The position numbers and the translations under genes were made by a program. Of a DNA stretch of 64,000 nucleotides, positions 1 through 9,162 are shown in pieces. The notes beneath the pieces are model-generated. The model searched no databases. It had not been told where the DNA came from and saw only the letters and a list, made by a program, of their open reading frames with translations. Origin of the DNA: Actinoplanes sandaracinus (GTDB taxonomy: Bacteria > Actinomycetota > Actinomycetes > Mycobacteriales > Micromonosporaceae). The stretch is taken from NCBI RefSeq assembly GCF_030009775.1, contig NZ_JASCTH010000002.1:62001-126000 (forward strand), in the 5' to 3' direction. Positions within the stretch are counted from its first letter, which is position 1, and each line of letters opens with the position of its first letter.

Positions 1-210
1 ACCTGGAACCGCGACCAACTCTGGCCCAAGGCGTACGTGCAGGTCACCGACGACGGCCAGGCCATCGTGGTGGGCGAGGTGACCACCGACTGCGAACACG
101 GCCTCACCACCGAACAACTCGACCAGGTGCTGCTCTGCGGGGTGGCGACCGGGTGCCGGCTCGGCGAGGCACTGGGCGAACTGAAATCGGGGTCCTCACA
201 GAAATCGTGA
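1..210 (+). CDS. YbjN-like protein, C-terminal part only
   Basis: The frame is open from the first base of the window and ends in TGA at 208-210, leaving 69 residues. The start lies outside the window. The readable part contains WPKAYVQVTDDGQ followed by VVGEVTTDCEHG and a terminal LDQVLLCGVATG stretch. This resembles the C-terminal half of actinobacterial YbjN-domain (type III secretion chaperone-like fold) proteins, which are cytosolic and poorly understood. The family call is from recalled sequence pattern only. A hairpin follows directly. Confidence 0.6.
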   Translation, partial: TWNRDQLWPKAYVQVTDDGQAIVVGEVTTDCEHGLTTEQLDQVLLCGVATGCRLGEALGELKSGSSQKS

Positions 211-227
211 GAACCCCGATGCGGACC

Positions 228-254
228 GGGCCGGGTAACTTGCGCACCCGGCCC
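228..254. terminator. Hairpin between convergent genes
   Basis: A perfect 9-bp inverted repeat (GGGCCGGGT at 228-236, ACCCGGCCC at 246-254) with a 9-nt loop lies between the stop codons of the YbjN-like gene and the protease gene. It has no T-run, as is usual for actinobacterial terminators, and could serve both strands. Confidence 0.55.
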
Positions 255-274
255 CGCCCGGCGGAAACCCGGAA

Positions 275-1801
275 CTACTGAACGTCGAAGCCCAGGCTGT
301 ACGAGCCGGTGCCGGAACTCGCCACGACCACGTACCGATAGGTGCCGGAGCCACCGGTGAAGGTCAGCGACTTGTCGCCGCTGCCGGTCGCCTCAGCCAC
401 GGTCCGGAAGCCGCCCTGCTGGTTCTGCTCCTGCAGCAGCAGGTCGAAGTCGGTGCCCGCCGGGGCGTCGAGGCAGGCGGTGTGCGTGCCGGCGCGGGCC
501 CGGTAAGACCCGCCGTTCGGCTGCGCCTGCGCCTGGCCGGCCCGGTTGATGGCGCCCGTGCGCTGCACCGGCAGGGCTTCGCACGCGGTCTCGGCGGGCG
601 GCGTGGTGGATTCCCCACCGCCGGTGCCCCCGGTGGTCACCAACGTCAGGTCCTGTGCCGCCAGGACCTCGTTGAGCGGCTGGAAGAAGGTCTCGCCGCC
701 GACCGTGCAGTCGCCGGAACCGCCCGAGGTCAGGCCCTGGGCCTGGTCACCGGAGAGCCACGGGCCCCCGGAGTCGCCGCCCTCGGCGCAGACATCCGTC
801 CGGGTCAGGCCGGTGACCGCACCCTCCGGGTAGACGACGGTCTGGTTCTTGGCCAGGATCGTGCCGCAGAACGTGCCGGTGGTGGAACCGGAACGGCAGA
901 CCGCCGCGCCGACGGGGGCCTCGGTGTTGCCGGCCACCGGCAGCTCGTTGCCCTCGAAGTCGTTGACCACCGCGCGGGGCGTCCAGTCCCCGTTCACCGC
1001 GACGAAGCCCATGTCGGCCGCGCCCGGGAAGACCGAGAACTCCACGGTGCCTTGAGCTTCGTTGTTGAAGCCGGTGGTGGTCGCGCCCTCTGCACCGCAG
1101 TGTCCGGCGGTGACGAAACCGCCCTGCACCGAGAAGCCGATCGAACAGCGGGCCTGCCCGCCGCCGACGTTGATGAAGTACGGGTCAGCGCCACGGAGGT
1201 CGAACAGCGGCTTCGGCTGGGCGTCGCTGACCTTCACGGCCACCGCGTCAGCCGGTACGCCGGCCCGCTTCGCCAGCGCCAGCGCCTCCGCCTTCCCGCT
1301 CGACTTGGCGACGACGACCAGCTTGTTGGTGGTCACGTCGACATACCAGCCGGTCAGGCCGGCCACCTTGACGCCGGCCGCGTCCAGCTTGGTCTTCGCC
1401 GCGTCCAGCTCGGCCTCACTGTGCTTGACCAGCACCGGGACGGCACCGGCGGCCTTGACCGCCGACGCCGCCGCGGAATCGGTCACCGCGACCTTGAGCG
1501 TGGTGCCGTCGGACGCCAGCCAGGCGCCGCCGAAGTCCTCACCGGTCCGGGCGGCCAGCGTCGCCGAGACGCCACCGGCCCACTCCGAGCGGGCCAACCG
1601 CGCCGCGGCCTGCTCGCCGTCGAGGCCCAGGTCCCGCTTCATGGCCGCGAGCAGATTCGGGGAGACACCCCCCGGAGACTTCTTCGCGGCCGCCGGCGAG
1701 GCTGCCTCATTGGTGCCAGCGAGCGAGGGCAGGGTGAAAGCGACCGCTGCCGCGCCCGCTGCCACCACCACCCCAGCCACGACGATCGGTCTGCGCTGCA
1801 T
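275..1801 (-). CDS. Secreted streptogrisin-like serine protease (S1 family)
   Basis: A 508-residue extracellular chymotrypsin-fold protease. The ATG at 1801 is preferred because a GGAGGGAG ribosome site lies 8 nt upstream; an in-frame GTG at 1822 would place that site inside the gene. Residues 1-29 form a signal peptide (basic QRR, then an Ala/Val-rich core). Residues about 45-200 look like an alpha-lytic-protease-type propeptide. The catalytic domain shows H234 in TAGHC, D263 in ADMGF and S344 in GDSGGPW, with paired cysteines around them. After a Gly/Thr/Pro linker (about 390-405), roughly 100 residues resemble a PPC-type C-terminal domain. It should be made as an inactive precursor that matures outside the cell. 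The substrate is unknown. Confidence 0.88.
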   Translation of the reverse strand: MQRRPIVVAGVVVAAGAAAVAFTLPSLAGTNEAASPAAAKKSPGGVSPNLLAAMKRDLGLDGEQAAARLARSEWAGGVSATLAARTGEDFGGAWLASDGTTLKVAVTDSAAASAVKAAGAVPVLVKHSEAELDAAKTKLDAAGVKVAGLTGWYVDVTTNKLVVVAKSSGKAEALALAKRAGVPADAVAVKVSDAQPKPLFDLRGADPYFINVGGGQARCSIGFSVQGGFVTAGHCGAEGATTTGFNNEAQGTVEFSVFPGAADMGFVAVNGDWTPRAVVNDFEGNELPVAGNTEAPVGAAVCRSGSTTGTFCGTILAKNQTVVYPEGAVTGLTRTDVCAEGGDSGGPWLSGDQAQGLTSGGSGDCTVGGETFFQPLNEVLAAQDLTLVTTGGTGGGESTTPPAETACEALPVQRTGAINRAGQAQAQPNGGSYRARAGTHTACLDAPAGTDFDLLLQEQNQQGGFRTVAEATGSGDKSLTFTGGSGTYRYVVVASSGTGSYSLGFDVQ

Positions 1802-1888
1802 CTGGAGAACTCCCTCCGCCACAGGTGCCGTGGGGGCGGCACCGTGCCAAGGAGTACGCAGCTCGACCGAGAATGGTTGAAAAAGACC

Positions 1889-3577
1889 TCAGACTTCTAC
1901 GACAGTCGGCACGATCATCGGCCGGCGGCGGTAGGCGTCGTTCACCCAGCGGCCGACCGTCCGGCGGACGACCTGCTGCAACTGGTGCGGATCAGTGATC
2001 CCGTCGGCGGCCGACCGGTGCAGGGCCGCGGTGAGCAACGGGATGACCGGATTGAACGCCTCCGGGTCCTCGGAGAAGCCCTTCGCCGAGACGCTGGGCT
2101 CGCCGACCACCTTGCCGGTGACCGAGTCGATCACCACGGTGGCGGAGATAAAACCGCCGTCGCCGAGGATCCGGCGCTCGGTGAGCAGCGACTCGCTGAC
2201 GTCGCCGACCGCGAGGCCGTCGACGTAGACATACCGGCTCTTGACCCGGCCGACCACGCGGGCGTGGCCCTCGACCAGGTCCACCACGTCGCCGTCCTCG
2301 CACAGCACCACCCGGTCGGGCGCCACACCGGTCTCGATGCCGAGCTGGGCGTGGGCACGCAGGTGGCGCCACTCGCCGTGCACCGGCATCAGGTTGCTGG
2401 GCCGGGTCACGTTGAGCAGGTAGCGCAGCTCGCCGGCCGGAGCGTGGCCGGAGACGTGCACCTTCGCCGTCTCCTTGTGGACCACCGTGGCGCCGGCCCG
2501 GGACAGCTGGTTGATCACCCGGTAGACCGAGGTCTCGTTGCCCGGCACCAGCGAACTGGCCAGCACCACCGTGTCGCCGGAGGCGATGGTGATGTGCCGG
2601 TGATCGCCCGTGGACATCCGCCCGAGGGCGCTCATCGGCTCGCCCTGCGAACCGGTGGACATGAAGACGATCTCGTCCTGCGGCATGCGCGCCGCCTCAT
2701 CAAGGCCGACCAGCAGGCCGTCCGGGATGCGCAGCAGACCCAGCTCGCGGGCGATGCCCATGTTGCGGACCATGGAGCGGCCGATCAGGGCGACCTTGCG
2801 CTCGTGCTCCCAGGCGGCGTCCATCACCTGCTGCACGCGGTGCACGTGCGAGGCGAAACTGGCCACGATGATCCGGCCGCGCGCCTTGCCGAAGATCGAG
2901 CTGAGCACCGGTCCGATGTCGCGTTCCGGCGTGACGAAGCCCGGGACCTCGGCGTTCGTCGAGTCGGAGAGCAGCAGATCGACGCCCTCGGCGCCCAGCC
3001 GGGCGAACCCGGCCAGGTCGGTGATGCGCCCGTCCAGCGGCACCTGGTCCATCTTGAAGTCACCGGTGTGCAACACCAGACCCGCGGGGGTACGGATGGC
3101 GACGGCCAGCGCGTCCGGGATCGAGTGGTTCACCGCGAAGAACTCGCACTCGAACGGCCCGAGCCGCTCGATCCCGCCCTCACGGACGGTCAGGGTGTAC
3201 GGATCCAGCCGCCGCTCCGCCAGTTTCGCCTCGACCAGGGCGAGCGTGAACTCCGACCCGACCAGAGGGATGTCCGGCTTGTGGGCCAGCAGATAGGGAA
3301 CCGCGCCGATGTGGTCCTCGTGACCGTGGGTCAGCACGATCGCCTGAACGTCTTCGAGCCGGTCCAGAATCGGCGCGAAATCGGGCAGGATCAGGTCGAC
3401 GCCCGGCTGCTCGACGTCGGGGAAGAGCACCCCGCAGTCGACGATCAGGATCTTCCCGTCGTACTCGAAGTACGTCATGTTGCGGCCGATGGCGCCCAGC
3501 CCGCCGAGCGGGACGACGCGCAAGGCGCCTTCCGGCAGCGGCGGCGGCGGACCCAGCTCCACGTGAGCTTGACTCAT
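1889..3577 (-). CDS. rnj: Ribonuclease J
   Basis: A 562-residue metallo-beta-lactamase/beta-CASP ribonuclease that acts as 5'-3' exonuclease and endonuclease on mRNA and rRNA precursors in the cytosol. The zinc-binding HGHEDH motif is at residues 84-89, preceded by the conserved VVPLGGLGAIGRN strand-turn. Later motifs HTGDFKMD, SDSTNAE and SGHA fit the beta-CASP fold, and MPVHGEWRHL is present near residue 390. Length and order match actinobacterial RNase J. It starts 13 bp after the dapA stop and is probably co-transcribed with it. Confidence 0.95.
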   Translation of the reverse strand: MSQAHVELGPPPPLPEGALRVVPLGGLGAIGRNMTYFEYDGKILIVDCGVLFPDVEQPGVDLILPDFAPILDRLEDVQAIVLTHGHEDHIGAVPYLLAHKPDIPLVGSEFTLALVEAKLAERRLDPYTLTVREGGIERLGPFECEFFAVNHSIPDALAVAIRTPAGLVLHTGDFKMDQVPLDGRITDLAGFARLGAEGVDLLLSDSTNAEVPGFVTPERDIGPVLSSIFGKARGRIIVASFASHVHRVQQVMDAAWEHERKVALIGRSMVRNMGIARELGLLRIPDGLLVGLDEAARMPQDEIVFMSTGSQGEPMSALGRMSTGDHRHITIASGDTVVLASSLVPGNETSVYRVINQLSRAGATVVHKETAKVHVSGHAPAGELRYLLNVTRPSNLMPVHGEWRHLRAHAQLGIETGVAPDRVVLCEDGDVVDLVEGHARVVGRVKSRYVYVDGLAVGDVSESLLTERRILGDGGFISATVVIDSVTGKVVGEPSVSAKGFSEDPEAFNPVIPLLTAALHRSAADGITDPHQLQQVVRRTVGRWVNDAYRRRPMIVPTVVEV

Positions 3578-3590
3578 ACGCCTCTTCCTG

Positions 3591-4484
3591 TCAGAGCACG
3601 ATGCCGGCCGCGGCGGCGTCCTGGCGCAATTGGTGCAATTCTTCTTGCCCGGCGTCGACCAGCGGTGACCGGACCGGTCCCGCGGGCAGGCCGAGCGCGT
3701 TCAGGCCGGCTTTCACCAGCATGGTCCCGGGCGACCGGAAGATTCCGGTGAAAAGTGGCATCCCGGTGCGGTGGCGGGCCAGCGCGGTGGCGGTGTCACC
3801 CCGCTCGAACGCCTCGATCATCTCCCGCACGATCACACCGGTGAAGTGCGACGAGGTGCCGACCAGGCCGACCCCGCCGACGGACAGCAGAGGCAGCGTG
3901 GCGCCGTCGTCGCCCGAGTAGTAGGCCAGATCGGTCCGGGCCAGCACCTGCGAGCTGGCGATCAGGTCACCCTTGGCGTCCTTGACCGCGACGATCCGCT
4001 CGTGCTCGGCGATCCGGCACATGGTCTCGGTGGCGATCGCCGTGCCGGCCCGGTGCGGAATGTCATAAACCATGATCGGCAGCCCGGAGGCGTCGGCGAC
4101 CGCGCGGAAGTGCCGCTCGACGCCCGCCTGCGGCGGCTTGCTGTAGTACGGCGTGACGACCAGCAGGCCGTGCGCCCCCGCTTTCTCGGCGGCGTGGGCC
4201 AGCTCGATGGTGTGGGCGGTGTTGTTGGTGCCCACGCCGGCAACGACCTTCGCCCTGTCCCCGACGGCCTCGATCACGGCGCGGAGCAGGGTCTCCTTCT
4301 CCGCGTCGCTGGTGGTGGGGGATTCACCGGTGGTGCCGCTGATCACGAGCGCGTCGTTGCGCTGCTCGTCGACGAGGTGGGCGGCGAGCCGGGCCGCACC
4401 CTCGAGGTCCAGGGAACCGTCCGGGGTGAACGGAGTCACCATGGCGGTCAGCAGCCGTCCGAAGGGCCGCGGGTCGTGCGTCAT
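3591..4484 (-). CDS. dapA: 4-hydroxy-tetrahydrodipicolinate synthase
   Basis: Condenses pyruvate with aspartate semialdehyde, the first committed step to lysine and diaminopimelate. With the ATG at 4484 the protein has 297 residues, the normal length. An in-frame GTG at 4514 would add ten residues and overlap the neighbouring gene. The Schiff-base lysine is K168 in IVAVKDA, the catalytic tyrosine is Y140 in VYDIP, and GTTGE at 50-54 binds pyruvate. The gene is followed closely by rnj. dapB lies about 2.5 kb away on the same strand, separated by three other genes. Confidence 0.95.
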   Translation of the reverse strand: MTHDPRPFGRLLTAMVTPFTPDGSLDLEGAARLAAHLVDEQRNDALVISGTTGESPTTSDAEKETLLRAVIEAVGDRAKVVAGVGTNNTAHTIELAHAAEKAGAHGLLVVTPYYSKPPQAGVERHFRAVADASGLPIMVYDIPHRAGTAIATETMCRIAEHERIVAVKDAKGDLIASSQVLARTDLAYYSGDDGATLPLLSVGGVGLVGTSSHFTGVIVREMIEAFERGDTATALARHRTGMPLFTGIFRSPGTMLVKAGLNALGLPAGPVRSPLVDAGQEELHQLRQDAAAAGIVL

Positions 4485-4510
4485 ACCTGACAACCTATCG
4501 GACGGCCCGG

Positions 4511-5050
4511 TCACACGTAGAAAGCGGTGAACGGCGCCCAGGGGAGGTTACGCAGGATGCTCCACACACCCCAGACCGCCATGAATGTGATCATGGCGGC
4601 TGGACTGATCGAGAGCTCCGGCAGACGCCACCGAAAAACCTTGCGGCCGGCCCACGCCACGTAGAGATAGAGCAGGAACGGCACCGCGAAGACGAACAAC
4701 AGGTGGTGCCGCGCCGCCGCCGGCAGGTCGCCGTGCAGCAGGAACCACGCGGCCCGGGTGCCACCGCAGCCCGGGCAGACGAACCCGGTCAGATATTTGA
4801 GCAGGCACGACGGCGGCTCACCGGCCGCGGCCGCGGCCGGAGCGGTGGCCATCGTGTAACCGATCGCGCCACCGGCGCACACCAGCACCGCGAACGGCGC
4901 CAGCCAGATCGGGGAACGAGTCGAGACGCGGTTGACCAGCCGGGTAAGCCGGTCGGGCTCACGGTCGGTGTGCCGGAACCACTCGGGTGGGACAGGTGGG
5001 CCCTGGATCGGCTGGTCGGCGAGCCAGGGTGGCAGCTCGGCAACGCTCAT
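4511..5050 (-). CDS. DUF2752 membrane protein
   Basis: A 179-residue integral membrane protein. The ATG at 5050 is chosen; the open frame upstream is made of tandem repeats and is unlikely to be coding. The diagnostic DUF2752 motif CPGCGGTRA follows a hydrophobic segment. About four membrane helices are predicted: one near residues 50-70, one around the Cys motif, and two near the C terminus. The molecular function is not known; the paired cysteines suggest metal or redox chemistry, but that is inference. Its 5' region abuts the 47-bp repeat array, and no clear ribosome site precedes the ATG. Confidence 0.75.
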   Translation of the reverse strand: MSVAELPPWLADQPIQGPPVPPEWFRHTDREPDRLTRLVNRVSTRSPIWLAPFAVLVCAGGAIGYTMATAPAAAAAGEPPSCLLKYLTGFVCPGCGGTRAAWFLLHGDLPAAARHHLLFVFAVPFLLYLYVAWAGRKVFRWRLPELSISPAAMITFMAVWGVWSILRNLPWAPFTAFYV

Positions 5051-5063
5051 GGCCGTCACGGTA

Positions 5064-5251
5064 CACCCGAGGGACAGCTCGGCGACGCGCTCGCAAGCGG
5101 CCTCACCGCACACCCGAGGGACAGCTCGGCGACGCGCTCGCGAGCGGCCTCACCGCACACCCGAGGGACAGCTCGGCGACGCGCTCGCGAGCGGCCTCAC
5201 GGCACACCCACGGAGCAGCTCGCCAACGCGCTCGCGAGCGGGGCCGCGAAG
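5064..5251. repeat. 47-bp tandem repeats, four copies
   Basis: Copies begin at 5064, 5111, 5158 and 5205 (period exactly 47). The first three are nearly identical; the fourth is diverged and encodes the last residues and TGA stop of the YcaQ-like gene. Read on the minus strand, each extra copy keeps an open 15-codon stretch ending in TGA that mirrors the real C terminus (PLASA...S-C...GV-stop). Each copy contains the palindrome CGCTCGCGAGCG (CGCTTGCGAGCG in the copy at 5064). The array fills the space between this gene and the DUF2752 gene. Confidence 0.9.
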
Positions 5252-6426
5252 TCGCCCCGCTCCGGGACGGCGACCGTCTGCAGGCCGAGCCAGCCGGCCA
5301 GCCGGCGCAGCTCAGCGGCGAGCGCGGTGGCGGTCTCCTCCGGGTCGGCGCCGGGCTCCAGCCAGGCCGCGGGCACCTGCAGCTCGCCCGACCGCCGATC
5401 GGCCTTCAGATCGACCCGGGCCGCGAACCGCTCACCGAGCAGGAACGGCAACACGTAGTAGCCGAACAGCCGCTGCGGTTTCGGCACGTAGATCTCGATG
5501 CGGTAGGCCATGTCGAACAGCCGCTCGGTGCGCGCCCGCTCCCAGATCAGCGGGTCGAACGGGCTGACCAGGGTGGCCGCGCCGACCCTGCGGGGCAGCC
5601 GCGCCTCGTGGTGCAGCCACGCCGATTTCCAGCCCGGGATCGTCACCGGGCGCAGCACCCCGGCCTCGGCCAGCTCGGCGACAGCCACCCGGCACGGTTG
5701 CAGCGGAAGCCGGAAATAGTCGCGCAGCTCGGCCTCGGCGGCCACCCCGAGCGCCCGGGCGGAGAGCTCCACCAGTGCCCGGATAGCGCCTTGAGGCTCC
5801 GGGGTGGGTGCCGCCAGCACGGCCGGTGGCAGCACCCGCTCGGGCAGATCGTAACGCCGGGCGAAGGACGTGGTGCGCTCGGCGGCGGTCACCTGGCCGG
5901 TGTAGAAGAGCCACTCCAGGGCCTGCTTGACGACCGACCAGTTCCACCCCCAGTGGTCGGAGTTGCGCGGCGCGTCGTGCTCGATCTCGGCCGCGGTGAT
6001 CGGGCCGCGCTCACGCACCTCGTCGAGCACCCAGGCGACAAGCTCGGGCTGCTCCACGGCGATCCGCCGCATGTTGCCCCAGGCGAACTCGTGTGCCCTT
6101 GCCATCCGCCAGCGGAACAGCGGCTGCAGGTCGGCCCGGATCAGCGACGCCTCGTGGCCCCAGAACTCGAACAGCTCGCGCGGCCGGCGATAGGCGGCCC
6201 GCTCCAGCAGGCCGGCCGGATAGGGCCCGAGCCGGCTGTAGAGCGGCATGAAGTGGGCGCGCTGCAACACGTTCACCGAATCCATCTGGATCAGGTGCAG
6301 GCGGCGCAGCACTCGCCGCAGGTGGCGCAGGTCAATGACGCCACCGGGCCGGGGGTCGGTGAAGCCTTGGGCGGCCAGAGTGATCCGGCGGGCTTGGGAC
6401 ACGGAGAGCGATTCGGGCACGGCCAC
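5197..6426 (-). CDS. YcaQ/AlkZ-like winged-helix DNA glycosylase
   Basis: A 409-residue protein of the HTH_42/COG3214 family, known from E. coli YcaQ and Streptomyces AlkZ. These are DNA glycosylases that unhook interstrand crosslinks and remove bulky alkyl adducts. The N-terminal region carries LSVSQARRI and the catalytic-type Q-hydrophobic-D motif in HLIQMDSVNV (near residue 47), then the conserved EFWGHEASL. The C-terminal half has PFDPLIWERARTERLF. The start is GTG at 6426. The 3' end lies in a tandem repeat. The gene is divergent from a GNAT gene 39 bp away. The AlkX (YcaQ-like) assignment, rather than AlkZ, rests on QMD. Confidence 0.82.
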   Translation of the reverse strand: MAVPESLSVSQARRITLAAQGFTDPRPGGVIDLRHLRRVLRRLHLIQMDSVNVLQRAHFMPLYSRLGPYPAGLLERAAYRRPRELFEFWGHEASLIRADLQPLFRWRMARAHEFAWGNMRRIAVEQPELVAWVLDEVRERGPITAAEIEHDAPRNSDHWGWNWSVVKQALEWLFYTGQVTAAERTTSFARRYDLPERVLPPAVLAAPTPEPQGAIRALVELSARALGVAAEAELRDYFRLPLQPCRVAVAELAEAGVLRPVTIPGWKSAWLHHEARLPRRVGAATLVSPFDPLIWERARTERLFDMAYRIEIYVPKPQRLFGYYVLPFLLGERFAARVDLKADRRSGELQVPAAWLEPGADPEETATALAAELRRLAGWLGLQTVAVPERGDFAAPLASALASCSVGVP

Positions 6427-6465
6427 CGGGGCAGACTAGGTGACGGGTATGACAAAGTTGCCGCC

Positions 6466-7805
<1,340 letters not shown>

Positions 7806-7830
7806 CTAACCTACGGCCCGGGCGCGGCTG

Positions 7831-9162
7831 TTAAGCAGGCAACTCGCCGGAGTCGAACGGGCCCACCACAGCCAGCGACAACGGCTGTGCGAACAGGGCG
7901 GTCGCGACCGCGTGCACCTGGTCGGCGGTGACCGCGTCCACCTGGCCGAGCAACTCGTCGACGCCCATCAGGTCGCCGTGCAGCAGCTCCGACTTGGCCA
8001 GCCGGCTCATCCGGGACCCGGTGTCCTCCAGGCCCAGCACGTACGACCCCTTGGCCATGCCCTTGCCACGGCTCAGCTCCTCCGGCGTGATGCCGTCGGC
8101 CGCGATCCGCGACAGCTCGGCCCGGATCAGGTCGAGCACCTCACGGGCCTTGGCCGGGGCACAGCCGGCGTAGACGCCGACCAGGCCGCTGTCGGCGTAC
8201 TGACCGGCGTAGGAGTACACCGAGTAGGCGAGACCGCGCTTCTCCCGGATCTCCTGGAAGAGCCGGCTCGACATGCCGCCGCCGAGCACGTTGTTGAGCA
8301 CGCCCACGGCGAACCGGCGGTCGTCGTGGCGACCCAGCCCGGCGCCGCCCAGCACGATGTGCGCCTGCTCGGTGTCCCGATGGAGGACGACGTTCTGGGC
8401 CTTGCGGACCCGTACCCTCTTGTTGCCCTGCCGTGGCGGCGCCGGATCAGCGGGCCCGGTGTCCAGCGGGGTGCCCGCCAGGGCCTTGCGGACCAGCCGG
8501 ACCACCGTCGCGTGGTCGAGGTTCCCGGCCGCGGCGATCACGATCTCCGGCGCCTTGTAGTGGCGCCGGTAGAACCGGTTGATCTGGTCCCGGGTCATCG
8601 GGGTGATCGACTCGGGAGTGCCGGAGATCAGCCTGCCGAGCGGGTGGTCGCCGTAGATCGCCTCGGCGAAGACGTCGTGCACCTCGTCACCGGGCTCGTC
8701 CTCGTGCATGGCGATCTCTTCGAGGATGACGCCGCGCTCGGTCTCCACGTCCGCCGGATCGAGGATCGAGTCGGCCACCGCGTCGACCAGCACGTCCACC
8801 GCGAGGGGCAGATCGGCGTCGAGCACCCGCGCGTAGTAGCAGGTGTACTCCTTGGTGGTGAACGCGTTCGTCTCACCGCCGACCGCCTCGATCTCCGCGG
8901 AGATGTCCAGGGCGGTGCGCTTGTGGGTGCCCTTGAAGAGCAGGTGCTCCAGGAAGTGTGACGCGCCGTGCAGCGCCGGGGTCTCGTCCCGGGAACCGAT
9001 GCCGACCCAGATCCCCAGCGCGGCGCTGCGGGTGGTGGGGATGGCTTCGGTGACGATGCGCAGGCCGCTGGGCAGGACGGTCTTCTTCGCGCCGTCCCGC
9101 AGGGTCCGGGTAGAAACGCGGGCCGGCCTTCCGGCCGACCCGCGTTCGCTGTTCGCTGTCAC
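7831..9162 (-). CDS. M16-family zinc metallopeptidase
   Basis: A 443-residue processing-peptidase-like protein (insulinase/pitrilysin clan). The inverted zinc motif HFLEH is seen in GASHFLEHLLFKGT near residue 67, and the downstream glutamates are in ERGVILEEIAMHEDEP. The second half (FSxE-less, about 200-430) is the usual structural repeat with GGGMSSRLFQEIREKRGLAYSVYS. The gene starts GTG directly after the pnp TAA stop, so translation is probably coupled. Linkage to pnp is conserved in actinobacteria; its cellular substrate is not established. Confidence 0.9.
   Translation of the reverse strand: MTANSERGSAGRPARVSTRTLRDGAKKTVLPSGLRIVTEAIPTTRSAALGIWVGIGSRDETPALHGASHFLEHLLFKGTHKRTALDISAEIEAVGGETNAFTTKEYTCYYARVLDADLPLAVDVLVDAVADSILDPADVETERGVILEEIAMHEDEPGDEVHDVFAEAIYGDHPLGRLISGTPESITPMTRDQINRFYRRHYKAPEIVIAAAGNLDHATVVRLVRKALAGTPLDTGPADPAPPRQGNKRVRVRKAQNVVLHRDTEQAHIVLGGAGLGRHDDRRFAVGVLNNVLGGGMSSRLFQEIREKRGLAYSVYSYAGQYADSGLVGVYAGCAPAKAREVLDLIRAELSRIAADGITPEELSRGKGMAKGSYVLGLEDTGSRMSRLAKSELLHGDLMGVDELLGQVDAVTADQVHAVATALFAQPLSLAVVGPFDSGELPA

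Noticed and set aside
482..3751. Long plus-strand open frame opposite the protease and RNase J genes
   Set aside because: Same reason: antisense frame of clear genes with no motif and no ribosome site.
5051..5113. Longer N terminus for the DUF2752 protein
   Set aside because: The extra codons come from the 47-bp tandem repeat and have no ribosome site; similarity begins at the ATG at 5050.
4987..6465. Upstream extension of the GNAT gene at 6466
   Set aside because: The frame is open only because it is antisense to the YcaQ-like gene; GNAT similarity starts at the ATG at 6466.
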